From: Streptosporangium sp040640155
Lineage (GTDB): Bacteria; Actinomycetota; Actinomycetes; Streptosporangiales; Streptosporangiaceae
Direction: 5' to 3'
DNA length: 64,000 nucleotides
NCBI RefSeq assembly: GCF_040640155.1
Contig: NZ_JBFABE010000004.1
Coordinates: 207,402 to 271,401, forward strand
Positions within the stretch are counted from its first letter, which is position 1. Each line of letters starts with the position of its first letter. The position numbers and the translations under genes are program-made. This document shows positions 9,268 to 17,980 of this stretch, piece after piece. Below the pieces are notes generated by a model. The model did not search any database. It had not been told where the DNA came from and was given only the letters and a program-made list of their open reading frames with translations.

Positions 9268-9284
9268 TACGAACTAGATAGTTA
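9268..9284. promoter_or_regulatory. Operator-like site 1 of the quinate/shikimate locus
   Basis: TACGAACTAGATAGTTA contains the imperfect dyad AACT-N4-AGTT. It is identical at 15 of 17 positions to the reverse complement of site 2 at 9366-9382. It lies upstream of the transporter and is a likely binding site for the TetR protein encoded at 12557 (inference). Confidence 0.55.
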
Positions 9285-9365
9285 ATTAACGCTGCGGCAA
9301 TGCTGCTGGTGGCGGCGGCGCGTGTCAAGGGACCTCTTCACTTCGGTCGCGGCGTACGTTATACC

Positions 9366-9382
9366 TAACTCACTAGTTCGTA
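9366..9382. promoter_or_regulatory. Operator-like site 2 of the quinate/shikimate locus
   Basis: TAACTCACTAGTTCGTA is the inverted partner of site 1, with the same AACT-N4-AGTT dyad. It faces the dehydrogenase/dehydratase genes. One copy per divergent promoter suggests joint control by one regulator. Confidence 0.55.
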
Positions 9383-9414
9383 CATTGCTGGGAAGTGGGT
9401 CATGGATCGCACGG

Positions 9415-9452
9415 GCACCTCTCGCGCCACCGGGCACCCCTCGCGCCACCGG
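9415..9452 (+). repeat. 19-bp tandem duplication in the leader of the dehydrogenase gene
   Basis: Two adjacent 19-base units (9415-9433 and 9434-9452) match at 18 positions. They lie in the roughly 200-base stretch between operator site 2 and the dehydrogenase start. An in-frame ATG at 9402 runs through them, but the resulting peptide is low-complexity and lacks a ribosome site, so I treat the stretch as an untranslated leader. Confidence 0.6.
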
Positions 9453-9611
9453 GCACCCCGCGAACCCCGGATCCTCGGGGCACCCGGGGCACCCCGGACG
9501 CCCCGGGCCGTCGCGACCCGGGCGACGCCGTCGCGGCCCGTACCGACACGGGTCGCGCGGACCCGTTCTCACACCGGTACGCCCGTCACGCGTACCGGGA
9601 AGGAAGAATCG

Positions 9612-10457
9612 ATGACCTCGTTCCTGACCGGCCTGATCGGCTCCGGTATCGGCCCCTCGTTCAGCCCGCCGCTGCACGAGCGGGAGGCCGCCCACCACGG
9701 GCTGCGCTACGTCTACCGGCTGCTCGACACCGACGTCCTGGGCACCGACGTCGGAGACCTGGTCCGTACGGCCCGGCGCTTCGGCTACGACGGCCTCAAC
9801 ATCACGCACCCGTGCAAGCAGGCCGTCATCCCCTGCCTCGACGAGCTCTCGCCGGACGCCCGGACGCTGGGCGCGGTCAACACGGTCGTCTTCGACTCCG
9901 GTCGCGCGATCGGCCACAACACCGACTGGACCGGTTTCAGGGAGTCCTTCGCCCGCGGCCTGCCGGACGCGCCGATCGAGCGGATCGTCCAGCTCGGCGC
10001 CGGGGGGGCGGGCGCCGCGGTCGCGCACGCGCTGCTCACCCTGGGCGCCGGCCGGGTCACCCTGGTCGACGCCGACCCCGCGCGGGCGACGGCGCTGGCC
10101 GCCGACCTGACCGGGCGCTTCGGGGCGGGGCGGGCGGCCTCGGCCCCGGCGGACGACCTGCCCGGCCTGCTGGCCGACGCGGACGGCCTGGCGCACTCCA
10201 CGCCCACCGGCATGGCCGGACACCCCGGCTCGCCGTTGCCCGCCTCGCTGCTGCGTCCGGACCTGTGGGTGGCCGACATCGTCTACCGGCCGCTGGAGAC
10301 CGAGCTGCTGCGGCGGGCGCGGGCGCTGGGCTGCCGGACGCTGGACGGCTCCGGCATGGTCGTCTTCCAGGCGGCGCACGCCTTCCACCTGTTCACCGGG
10401 CGCGTCCCGGACACGGGCCGGATGCTCGCCCACCTGACCGAACTCGTCGCCACCTGA
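9612..10457 (+). CDS. Catabolic shikimate/quinate dehydrogenase (AroE family)
   Basis: The 281-residue protein follows the AroE plan: GSGIGPSFSPPLHE for substrate binding, NITHPCKQ with the catalytic lysine (K69), NTDWTGF with the catalytic aspartate (D105), then a Rossmann half starting VQLGAGGAGAA. Strand 2 of that half ends in an acidic residue (TLVDADPAR) where NADP-dependent biosynthetic enzymes usually carry basic residues, which suggests NAD. This and its neighbours indicate oxidation of shikimate or quinate for growth rather than aromatic amino acid synthesis (inference). I use ATG 9612 because GGAAGGAAG lies just upstream; an in-frame ATG at 9402 gives a 70-residue low-complexity extension. 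Its stop is 9 bases before the dehydratase. Confidence 0.88.
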   Translation: MTSFLTGLIGSGIGPSFSPPLHEREAAHHGLRYVYRLLDTDVLGTDVGDLVRTARRFGYDGLNITHPCKQAVIPCLDELSPDARTLGAVNTVVFDSGRAIGHNTDWTGFRESFARGLPDAPIERIVQLGAGGAGAAVAHALLTLGAGRVTLVDADPARATALAADLTGRFGAGRAASAPADDLPGLLADADGLAHSTPTGMAGHPGSPLPASLLRPDLWVADIVYRPLETELLRRARALGCRTLDGSGMVVFQAAHAFHLFTGRVPDTGRMLAHLTELVAT

Positions 10458-10466
10458 GGGGGAGCC

Positions 10467-12434
10467 GTGCGCACGTCCATCGCCACCGTGTCGGTCAGCG
10501 GCACGCTGCCGGAGAAGCTGGCCGCCATCGCCGCCGCCGGGTTCGACGGGGTCGAGATCTTCGAGAACGACCTGCTGGCCTGCTCTCTTCCCCCCGAGGA
10601 GGTGCGGCTCCGCGCCGCCGACCTGGGACTGTCGATCGACCTGTACCAGCCGTTCCGCGACTTCGAGGCGATGCCCGCCGCCGACCTGCGCAGGGCCGAG
10701 CACAAGTTCCAGGTGATGGAGCGGCTCGGCGCGGACACGCTGCTGGTCTGCTCCAACGTCTCCCCTGCCGCGATCGACGACGACGCGCTGGCCGCCGCCC
10801 AGTTGCGGTCACTGGCCGAGCGGGCCGCCGAGCACGGCATCCGCGTCGCGTACGAGGCGCTGGCCTGGGGACGGCACGTCGACGACTACCTGCACGCCTG
10901 GCGGATCGTGCGCCTGGCCGATCACCCGAACCTGGGCACCTGCCTGGACAGCTTCCACATCCTGTCACGTGGCTCCGACCCGATCGGCATCGAGGCGATC
11001 CCCGGCGAGAAGATCTTCTTCCTCCAGCTCGCGGACGCGCCGCTGCTGGCGATGGACGTGCTCCAGTGGAGCCGTCACTACCGCTGCTTTCCCGGGCAGG
11101 GCGGTTTCGACCTGGCCGGACTGGTCGGCAACGTGCTGAACGCCGGGTACACCGGCCCGCTCTCGCTGGAGGTGTTCAACGACCACTTCCGGCAGGCCGA
11201 CGCCGCCCGTACCGCCCGGGACGGCAGGCGCTCGCTCATCGCCCTGCAACAGGCCCTCGACCGCGCCGCCCACCCCGCCGTACCCACCGGTTACGCCTTC
11301 GCCGAGCTCTCCGACACCGGCGCAGGCCTCACCGGCACCGCCACCGGCACAGACACCGGCATCGGCCTCGCCACCGGCACCGGTTCCCTGCGCGACGTGC
11401 TCGCCGCGCTCGGTTTCGCCCGCGCCGGCTCGCACCCCAGCAAGCCGGTGGAGCTGTGGCAGCAGGGCGAGGCCCGGCTCCTCCTCAACGCCACCGGCGA
11501 CGACCCCGCGCTGATCAGCCTCGGGCTGGACACCCCCGACCCGGCCCGCGCCGTCGAGCACGCCGGGGCGCTGCTCTCGCCGGTGCTGCCGCGCGAGCGC
11601 GCCCCCCAGGAGGCACCGCTGGACGCGGTCGCCGCCCCCGACGGCACCGAGATCTTCTTCTGCGGTACGGAGTGGCGCGGCGACTTCACCCCGCCCGGGA
11701 CGACGGAACGGCACGGCGACCCCCTCCCGGGCGGGACGGCCACCGGGTCGATCACCCACATCGACCACGTGGCGCTGACCCAGCCCTGGCACCACTTCGA
11801 CGAGGCGGCGTTGTTCTACCGGAGCGTGCTCGGCCTGCGTCCGCAGGAGAGTCTGGAACTGCCCGACCCCTACGGCCTGCTGCGCAGCATGGCGATGTCG
11901 ACCGCCCCCGGCGCCTCCACCGCGCCCGGCACGTCCACGGCGCCCGCCATGCCCGCCGCGTCCACCGCGCTCGGCATGCCCGCCGTGCCCGGCATGCCCG
12001 CCGTGCCCGGCACGTCCGCCGCGTCCGGGCCGGGTGCGGCGGGCGGGTCCACCGACCGGGTGCTGCGGCTGGTGCTCAACCTGGCCCGGGTCGGCGCGGG
12101 GGACGTCCCCTGGCAGCACGTCGCGCTCGCCTGTGACGACCTGCTCGCCACGGCCCGCAGGCTGCGGGCCGAGCATCCGGAGCTGCTGCTGCCGATCCCC
12201 GGCAACTACTACGACGATCTGGAGGCCCGCCACGACGTGGACCCCTGCCTCAGAGAGCTCGGGGTGCTCTACGACCGCGACGCGGACGGCGAGTTCCTGC
12301 ACCTCTACACCGTCACCCTGGGACGCGTCTTCTTCGAGATCGTCCAGCGGATCGGCGGCTACCGGGGATACGGCGCGGTCAACGCCCCGATCCGCCTCGC
12401 CGCCCAGCACGCGGGCGGCCACCGGACGCCCTGA
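10467..12434 (+). CDS. quiC: Bifunctional 3-dehydroshikimate dehydratase / HPPD-like dioxygenase fusion (QuiC type)
   Basis: The 655-residue protein starts at GTG 10467 behind GAGGGGGAG. Residues 1-275 form a xylose-isomerase-like TIM barrel with metal ligands E130 (YEALAWGRH), D161 and H164 (CLDSFHI), Q187 and E235 (LSLEVFND), the set known from Pseudomonas QuiC1. The second half is a vicinal-oxygen-chelate domain like 4-hydroxyphenylpyruvate dioxygenase, with the iron triad apparently intact (HIDHVAL, WQHVALAC, VFFEIVQR). The dehydratase makes protocatechuate from dehydroshikimate; the role of the HPPD-like half in such fusions is not settled. Unusually, about 50 low-complexity residues built from S/T-A-P-G-M repeats interrupt the HPPD half (DNA about 11890-12050). 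No protocatechuate-cleaving genes lie in this window. Confidence 0.88.
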   Translation: MRTSIATVSVSGTLPEKLAAIAAAGFDGVEIFENDLLACSLPPEEVRLRAADLGLSIDLYQPFRDFEAMPAADLRRAEHKFQVMERLGADTLLVCSNVSPAAIDDDALAAAQLRSLAERAAEHGIRVAYEALAWGRHVDDYLHAWRIVRLADHPNLGTCLDSFHILSRGSDPIGIEAIPGEKIFFLQLADAPLLAMDVLQWSRHYRCFPGQGGFDLAGLVGNVLNAGYTGPLSLEVFNDHFRQADAARTARDGRRSLIALQQALDRAAHPAVPTGYAFAELSDTGAGLTGTATGTDTGIGLATGTGSLRDVLAALGFARAGSHPSKPVELWQQGEARLLLNATGDDPALISLGLDTPDPARAVEHAGALLSPVLPRERAPQEAPLDAVAAPDGTEIFFCGTEWRGDFTPPGTTERHGDPLPGGTATGSITHIDHVALTQPWHHFDEAALFYRSVLGLRPQESLELPDPYGLLRSMAMSTAPGASTAPGTSTAPAMPAASTALGMPAVPGMPAVPGTSAASGPGAAGGSTDRVLRLVLNLARVGAGDVPWQHVALACDDLLATARRLRAEHPELLLPIPGNYYDDLEARHDVDPCLRELGVLYDRDADGEFLHLYTVTLGRVFFEIVQRIGGYRGYGAVNAPIRLAAQHAGGHRTP

Positions 12435-12556
12435 GCGTTGACGCCCCGCTCCCCGGGGGCGGGAGGCCCGCGGCGGCCGGGCACGGCGGCCGCCCGGTGC
12501 GCGCCGGCCGGAATCCCCCACCCCCGGGTGGGCGGGGGAGTCAATAGGATGGACGG

Positions 12557-13216
12557 ATGACCTCGCAGCCCGCCACCGGGGAACGCCGGCGCGACGCCGA
12601 CCGCACCAAGGCGGAGATCCTCGAGGTCGCCCAGCGGGAGTTCGCCCAGCACGGGTACGCGGGGGCGAGGGTGGACGAGATCGCCGCCCTGACGCGCACC
12701 ACCAAGCGCATGATCTACTACTACTTCGGCAGCAAGGAACGGCTCTACATCACGGTTCTGGAGAAGGCCTACGCCGAGGTCCGCGAGGTGGAGCGCACGG
12801 TCGACGTGGAGCACCTGGCCCCGATCGAGGCGATCCGCACCCTGGCCGAGCTCACCTTCGACCACCACGACGCGCACCGCGACTTCATCAGGCTCGTCTC
12901 CATCGAGAACATCCACCGGGGCGAGCACATCCGCAAGTCCGAGGCGCTGATCAACCTCGGTGCGCCGGTGCTCGACATCATCGGGCGCATCCTCGACACC
13001 GGTACGGCCCGGGGGGACTTCGTCACCACGGCCGACGCCATCGACGTGCACATGATGATCAGCGCCTTCTGTTTCTTCCGCGTGGCCAACCAGCACACCT
13101 TCGGCGCCCTGTTCGGCCGTGACATGACCGCGTCCGAATACCGGGCCCGGCAGCGCCGGATGGTCGGCGAGATGATCGTCGGCTACCTGCGCGGGGGTGG
13201 CGGCGACCGGGCCTGA
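12557..13216 (+). CDS. TetR-family regulator, probable repressor of the quinate/shikimate genes
   Basis: This 219-residue protein has a classic TetR N-terminal DNA-binding domain (about residues 18-65: KAEILEVAQREFAQHGYAG, then MIYYYFGSKERLY) and a helical ligand domain with the FCFFRVANQHTFG segment common in TetR regulators of catabolic genes. It begins at ATG 12557 with AGGATGGACGG just upstream and follows the fused dehydratase by 122 bases. Position and the paired operator-like sites at 9268 and 9366 make it the likely local regulator, with a pathway intermediate such as dehydroshikimate or protocatechuate as inducer (inference). Confidence 0.85.
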   Translation: MTSQPATGERRRDADRTKAEILEVAQREFAQHGYAGARVDEIAALTRTTKRMIYYYFGSKERLYITVLEKAYAEVREVERTVDVEHLAPIEAIRTLAELTFDHHDAHRDFIRLVSIENIHRGEHIRKSEALINLGAPVLDIIGRILDTGTARGDFVTTADAIDVHMMISAFCFFRVANQHTFGALFGRDMTASEYRARQRRMVGEMIVGYLRGGGGDRA

Positions 13217-13342
13217 TCGCCCCGATGCGGTGCCCCGGGGCGCGGGGCGCGGTCCGTGTCCCGTCCGGAGAACGGGAGCCCGGTCCCCTCCCGGAGAAGG
13301 GAACCGGCGCCGGCCACATCGGTGATCACCGGCGGTCGGGCT

Positions 13343-13375
13343 CCCGGCGGGCTCCGGAACGGCCCGCCCGCCGGG
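13343..13375. terminator. Bidirectional terminator between tetR-type gene and pectate lyase gene
   Basis: CCCGGCGGGC (13343-13352) and its exact complement (13366-13375) enclose a 13-base loop between two convergent genes, 17 bases before the pectate lyase stop. Confidence 0.6.
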
Positions 13376-13391
13376 ACCCCGACGCGGAGGG

Positions 13392-15020
13392 TCAGCCGCC
13401 GATCTTCCCGACCCCGGCCCCGGCGGTGACGCTCGCCTTCACCGAGTTCGGGTTCTCCAGCGTGTAGCCGTAGTAGGAACTGGCCTCCTGCACGCTGCCG
13501 CCGCACTCGGGCTCTCCCGAGTCGACGAGCACGTTGTTGCGCGCCACGCACCGGCCGGAGGGGCCGGCGTAGCTGTTCGACGCCGGGTACTCGACCCGCT
13601 CGAAGTAGTTGCCCTCGATCAGGCACCCGGCGTCGGCCTGGCAGGCCACCCCGACGTCGGTGTTGTAGTAGTAGTAGTTGTTGAAGATGTGCACCGGCTC
13701 GCCGAACCGCACCCGCGGGTTGCGCTGCGGCGTCGCGTCGAACCAGTTGTGGTGGTAGGTCACCTTCAACCGGCCGGCGTCCTGCGCGCCGTTGCTGTCG
13801 TCATGGCCGAGCAGCATGTTCTTGCTGTGGTCGTGCGCGTGGTTCCACGACACGGTGATGTAGGACGAGCCGCGCTTGATGTCGAGCAGCCCGTCGTACC
13901 CGTCGGCCAGGTCGTTGTGGTCGATCCAGACGTGGTGGGAGAACATCTGCACGTTGATCGAGTCGTCGCTCGCGTTCCGGAACGACAGGTTGCGGATGAT
14001 GACGTTGTTCACCGCGTTCGCGGGCGGTGAGGTGGCCGAGCTGTCGAGGGGGAGGCCGACGTTGAGCCCGCCGCCGCTGATGCCGGCGTCGGCGCCGATG
14101 CCCACGATCGTCTTGTCCGAGGTGACGTTGTGCATCCCGGCCGGAACCGTGATCGTCCCGCGTACGCAGACGTTCAGCGGGCCGCTCTGGCCGATCGCGG
14201 AGATCAGCTCGCTCGCCGTGTCGACCTCGACGGTCGGTCCGCCGGCGCCCCCCGTGGTGCCGTTCTGGCCCCAGGCGTTCACCGAGGCGAAGCCGATGGG
14301 CGAGCCCGAGGTGTCGCACGAGCCCGGGGGCGGCGTGATCGTGGGCGTGACCGTCGGGGTGACGGTGGGCGTCGGCCCGCCCGGGCCGGCGACGTCGGTG
14401 ACCCGCACGTCGTCGAACGAGGCGCTCGTGTAGTGGGCCGAAAGGCCCGCCTTGCCGGAGGCGAAGGTGGAGTCCGTCGCCGAGACGACCTCCACGTTGT
14501 TCACGAAGCCGCGCAGCGTGGAGCCGAACGCCTCCAGCCTGAGGGTGTACCACGTGCCCGCGGTCACCGTGGCCGGGGCCGTGTCCAGGGTCGTCGTGCC
14601 GCCTCCGGCCCGCTTGCCCAGGACGACCGAACCCGCGTTGCTCAGCCCGAGGTAGTAGTAGTTTCCGGTGCTCTGCGCCCTGGCCAGCACCGCGGCGTAC
14701 CGTCCGGCGCCGTTGAACGCGATCGGCCTCACCCGTGCCTGCACCGCCTGGTTCGACCATCCGGCGCCGGCGATCGCCCTGGCGTCCGCGCCGGTGCCGG
14801 ACTGCCGGTACACCCGGGACCCGTCGGCGGTCACCGACCAGCTCCCCCCGGACTTCGACCAGCCCGCGGAGTCACCGTCCTCGAAGTCGTCGGTGAACAA
14901 CGTCGCGGCGAACGCGCTGGGCAGCGCGGGCAGCGCCAGCGCGCCGAGCACCGCGGCCATGACGGTCATCATGATCGCGGCGAGCAGCGAGCCGGTGCGG
15001 GGCTCTTTCCTTCTTCGCAC
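13392..15020 (-). CDS. Secreted pectate lyase, polysaccharide lyase family 1
   Basis: The 542-residue preprotein begins at GTG 15020, 7 bases after GGAGG. A signal peptide (RRRKEPRTG, hydrophobic core, cleavage near AFAA) is followed by a concanavalin-like sandwich (residues about 40-210, DDFEDGDSAGWSKSGG), a Thr/Pro linker and a PL1 right-handed beta-helix. Diagnostic PL1 stretches are VWIDHNDLADGYDGLLDIKR, YITVSWNH and ATPQRNPRVRFGEPVHIFNN, the last holding the conserved arginines of the active site and calcium region. It would cleave polygalacturonate outside the cell by beta-elimination. The extra N-terminal sandwich probably binds carbohydrate (inference). A LacI-type operator-like palindrome lies about 260 bases upstream. 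Confidence 0.9.
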   Translation of the reverse strand: MRRRKEPRTGSLLAAIMMTVMAAVLGALALPALPSAFAATLFTDDFEDGDSAGWSKSGGSWSVTADGSRVYRQSGTGADARAIAGAGWSNQAVQARVRPIAFNGAGRYAAVLARAQSTGNYYYLGLSNAGSVVLGKRAGGGTTTLDTAPATVTAGTWYTLRLEAFGSTLRGFVNNVEVVSATDSTFASGKAGLSAHYTSASFDDVRVTDVAGPGGPTPTVTPTVTPTITPPPGSCDTSGSPIGFASVNAWGQNGTTGGAGGPTVEVDTASELISAIGQSGPLNVCVRGTITVPAGMHNVTSDKTIVGIGADAGISGGGLNVGLPLDSSATSPPANAVNNVIIRNLSFRNASDDSINVQMFSHHVWIDHNDLADGYDGLLDIKRGSSYITVSWNHAHDHSKNMLLGHDDSNGAQDAGRLKVTYHHNWFDATPQRNPRVRFGEPVHIFNNYYYYNTDVGVACQADAGCLIEGNYFERVEYPASNSYAGPSGRCVARNNVLVDSGEPECGGSVQEASSYYGYTLENPNSVKASVTAGAGVGKIGG

Positions 15021-15597
15021 TGTGGAACCTCCGGTTACGTCGGCGCCGGCCGGGACCCGCCACGGTCCGGCCGGACCAGGGCCTCGCGCCGGGAGGGTGG
15101 GGTCGGCGGCGGCGCGCGCCGCGTTCTGTGGTCACGTGCCGGCCGCCGGGACTCCCGGCGAGCGATGTCCGTCAGGCGGTGCCCCGCCGTGCCCGCCACC
15201 CCCTGGCGGAGGGCGTCGAACATGGCCGGACCTGTGGTGGAGCACCCGAGGGCGGATCCACCACCGCCCCAGGACGAAGGGTGGGAAAGCGCTATCCAAC
15301 TCTTTTCGCACTTTTACGCCCGGAGAAAGGTTCTGGTCAAGCGCTCCGTCCGGCCCGCCGCCGCCGGAGTGGGGCCGCCCGCTCCGAGCCCCCGGTCGTC
15401 CCTCCAGGTGAGAGCCGGTCACGACGTGCCTCACGAGGTGGAAAAGTTTTCGGTGATCCGGCTGACACGGACGGCCGCGCGTTCAGACCGATCCGGCGAT
15501 TCCGGTGATTCCGGCGCCTTCGATCATCCGGCCCGGCACGATGGGAGACCACCTCACGCACGACCGCTCCATCCGCGAACACGAGCAGGAGGTCACC
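15021..15597. other. Divergent upstream region between pectate lyase and 15598 gene
   Basis: The region holds the ribosome site of the lyase (GGAGG), the palindrome at 15282-15298 and AT-richer DNA around 15295-15330 that may carry the lyase promoter. Open frames here lack ribosome sites and plausible sequence. I see no gene. Confidence 0.5.
15282..15298. promoter_or_regulatory. LacI-family operator-like palindrome upstream of pectate lyase
   Basis: TGGGAAAGCGCTATCCA is an imperfect palindrome centred on GCGC, the usual look of LacI-family sugar-regulator operators (central CG step, TGG/CCA ends). It would suit induction of the lyase by plant-polymer breakdown products; the regulator is not in this window. 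Confidence 0.4.
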
Positions 15598-16149
15598 GTG
15601 GTTCCCACGCGAGAGCAGCCGGGGTCCGTCGATCCCGCCACCTGGCGGGTCGTGCCCGGCGACGGCAACGATGACGCCAAGGAGGGCGGCACGTGGGCGA
15701 TCACCGGGGGCGACGGGGACGAGAACGCCCTCTACCTGGAGGTTCTCGACGCCGAACGGCCCCGGGAGGTCGCCGAGCTCATCGTCGAGACGATGACCGG
15801 CCGCGCGCGCCGGTCACGCCTGGAAGGCGCTCTGGCCGAGGTCGAGCGGGAGCGCCTGCGGCGGCAGGCCGAGGACGACGTGCTGGACCCCTCCAACCCG
15901 CACCTGGTCGAGGTGGCGAAGCTCGCGGCCCTGGTCGAACGGGTCGGTGAGGTCGGCCGGGAGCTCAACCGCGACAGGTTCCACACCGGCCGCGAGGAGC
16001 TCGACGAGCACCTGTACGAGCGGTTGACCCAGGTGGCCGCCACCTCGGTGGCGTGGATGGAGAGCATTCTCGCCCGGAACGCGCAAAACGCTCGGAACAT
16101 CGCCTTTCCCCGTGACCTCGGTGACCCCTACGACGCCCGGGACGCCTGA
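15598..16149 (+). CDS. Hypothetical cytoplasmic protein
   Basis: The start is GTG 15598, preceded by a strong AGGAGG (15587-15592); an in-frame ATG at 15505 adds residues without a ribosome site. The 183-residue product is acidic and mostly helical in its second half (SRLEGALAEVERERLRRQAEDD, LAALVERVGEVGRELNRDR), which looks like a coiled coil. The first part (WRVVPGDGNDDAKEGGTWAI) is probably a small beta domain. I recognise no family, signal peptide or membrane segment. It stands alone, convergent with the beta-protein gene. Confidence 0.65.
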   Translation: MVPTREQPGSVDPATWRVVPGDGNDDAKEGGTWAITGGDGDENALYLEVLDAERPREVAELIVETMTGRARRSRLEGALAEVERERLRRQAEDDVLDPSNPHLVEVAKLAALVERVGEVGRELNRDRFHTGREELDEHLYERLTQVAATSVAWMESILARNAQNARNIAFPRDLGDPYDARDA

Positions 16150-16263
16150 GACCCTGCCCGGACGGGAACGCGGGCCTGGACCGGGCGGCGCGAGAGCCTG
16201 AACGGGAGGAGAGCTTGGACGGGCGGAGGGCCGGGGGCACCCGGGCCGATGGCCGGGCCGAAG

Positions 16264-17322
16264 TCAGGGGCGTCCGAGCCGGTTCAACCGGTCGACCACC
16301 GTGGCGATGTGGTGGGACATGCCGCAGGCGTGCCACGATCCCGGCCTTCTCGGCAGCAACGGCTGCCCCGCGGCGAACCGTTCGATCTCCCGGTCGCCCC
16401 ACGAGGACGCCACCCCCCGCGCCGAACGGAGATCGGCCACCACCGCCTTGCACAGGTCCTCGAAGCCCCCGAGGGCACCCGGTCCCTCACCCCGCTCGCA
16501 CCGGTAGACGTACCAGTAGTCGTCGAACGCGTATCGCAGGTTGGGGTGCGGGGTCCGTCGCTCGGCCCGCGGGTTGGACACGCCGTAGTCCCCGTAGAAC
16601 ACGCCGGGATGGGAGGCCGCGACGGTCCTCCACAGGGCGGCGTCCCGCCGGGGGACGGGCGTCGGCGCGCCGAACGGCACGGCGTCGAGATCGTTCGGGA
16701 ACGCCCCGGCGGCCACGGTGACCGAGCGCATCGGGAACCGGCTCGCCCATGCGAGCGCCCTGAGGGCATCGGTGGTACGGCTTCTCAGCCGCGCGTCGGA
16801 GTCGACCGCCCACAGGTCGATCACGAGATCCACGTCGGTGAACCTCAGGTCCGCCAGACGGTCCAGTCGTCGCGACAGCCGGGCGTCCTCCGCGGCGGTC
16901 CGTGACCCGGCCCAGGGCACGCGCAGGCACGCTCCCCGCCCGTGCCGCCTCGCGGCGTGTCCCGCGTGCTGGAATTCGCAGTCCCGATCCGTCGGCCGAA
17001 TGACCGGAATGATGCGACGGCCGAGCTTCTCCATGACGTTCGACACCATCGTCATGGCGCCGCACGCGTGCGGATGCCCGTACCTGTCGAGCAGCGGCCG
17101 GCAGTCCACCGCGAGAGCACGTCCGGCGGGCAGATGTCCTTCCACGCGTTCCTCGAAAACGGCGACGCTCTGCAGTACCGTACGGTTCTCATCCTCCCGG
17201 GTCCGTTCCACGGGCATTACTTCGATCAATGCCCGGACGGACGGGCGAAGCTCCTCGGCGACCTTTCCCAGAGCCAGGAAATCGCCGGCGCGGCCTCTCA
17301 GGATCGGCATGTACACCGTCAT
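16264..17322 (-). CDS. Beta-protein family (phage T4 beta-like) protein
   Basis: The 352-residue protein opens YMPILRGRAGDFLALGKVAEELRPSVRALIEVMP, the typical beginning of the 'beta protein' family (PF14350) named after a T4 protein. The same family pattern appears at ALAVDCRPLLDRYG, the strand DVDLVIDLWAVDSD and the end SARGVASSWGDREIERFAAG, followed by a HACGMSHHI segment. Members are scattered in bacteria and phages and their biochemical role is unknown; many sit near defence or mobile genes. Here it is a single gene with no phage structural neighbours. The start at ATG 17322 is the first in frame and fits the family N-terminus. Confidence 0.75.
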   Translation of the reverse strand: MTVYMPILRGRAGDFLALGKVAEELRPSVRALIEVMPVERTREDENRTVLQSVAVFEERVEGHLPAGRALAVDCRPLLDRYGHPHACGAMTMVSNVMEKLGRRIIPVIRPTDRDCEFQHAGHAARRHGRGACLRVPWAGSRTAAEDARLSRRLDRLADLRFTDVDLVIDLWAVDSDARLRSRTTDALRALAWASRFPMRSVTVAAGAFPNDLDAVPFGAPTPVPRRDAALWRTVAASHPGVFYGDYGVSNPRAERRTPHPNLRYAFDDYWYVYRCERGEGPGALGGFEDLCKAVVADLRSARGVASSWGDREIERFAAGQPLLPRRPGSWHACGMSHHIATVVDRLNRLGRP

Positions 17323-17980
17323 GAATCGGTTCTCCGTACGCTTGGCGAACCAGTGACCGGTGAGGTGGCCGACCCTGCCCCTCAGGGCCTGACGTCACCT
17401 CCCGGCCTTTCGACGGTCCACTCCGGCGGCGAGTCCGTCAACATCCCCGCGGCCGGTTTCCGTGTGAACGCCGTACCGGGGATGCGTTTGTGACGGAGGG
17501 GATGAACGAGGTATCCGGCCCCGAGTCGCGGAGGGCGGCATATCATGACGGCGCTTTCGGACGGGAACGGAGCGTCACACCTCCTTCACCCGCGTGCGGC
17601 CCTGCGCCCACATGATGAGAACGGTCCCGGAAAAGCCGGAACGAGAAGGCCCGAACGGATGGGCCGTGAACGTGAAGAACGGAAGAGAAGGAGAAAGGGG
17701 AAATGGATGAAGAGTCGGGACGGACACGGCCGATGTCCCGTCCCCCTGCTGGAAACGCGCGCGAACGCCCGTGAACGCGTACGACGATCCAGGGACACGT
17801 ACGAGGAAGGGTCCCGGCCGCATCCGATGCGGCCGGGACCCTTCCTCGCGCCGGGCGCGCCCGGCGCGCCCGAGGCCCGGGAGCCCGGCGTCCCGGAGGT
17901 CCGGCGTCCCGGGAGCCCGGCGCCCCGGGGGACGAGGCCCCCTCACCCGTCCCCCGGACGCGAGCCCGCGGCGCCCTCGC
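17323..17980. other. Long non-coding interval with one strong hairpin
   Basis: Apart from the 20-bp-stem terminator at 17804-17846 I see only GC-rich simple sequence. A run around 17850-17945 repeats CCCGG-rich units. Open frames on both strands have unnatural composition and no ribosome sites. Confidence 0.5.
17804..17846 (-). terminator. Strong terminator beyond the alpha/beta hydrolase gene
   Basis: A perfect 20-bp stem (17804-17823 with 17827-17846) closes on a loop of only CCG. It lies about 135 bases after the hydrolase stop and is the longest perfect hairpin in the window. Confidence 0.75.

Noticed and set aside
9402..9611. 70-residue N-terminal extension of the shikimate dehydrogenase from ATG 9402
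   Set aside because: It encodes low-complexity sequence from tandem repeats, has no ribosome site, and ATG 9612 has an excellent one and fits the family start.
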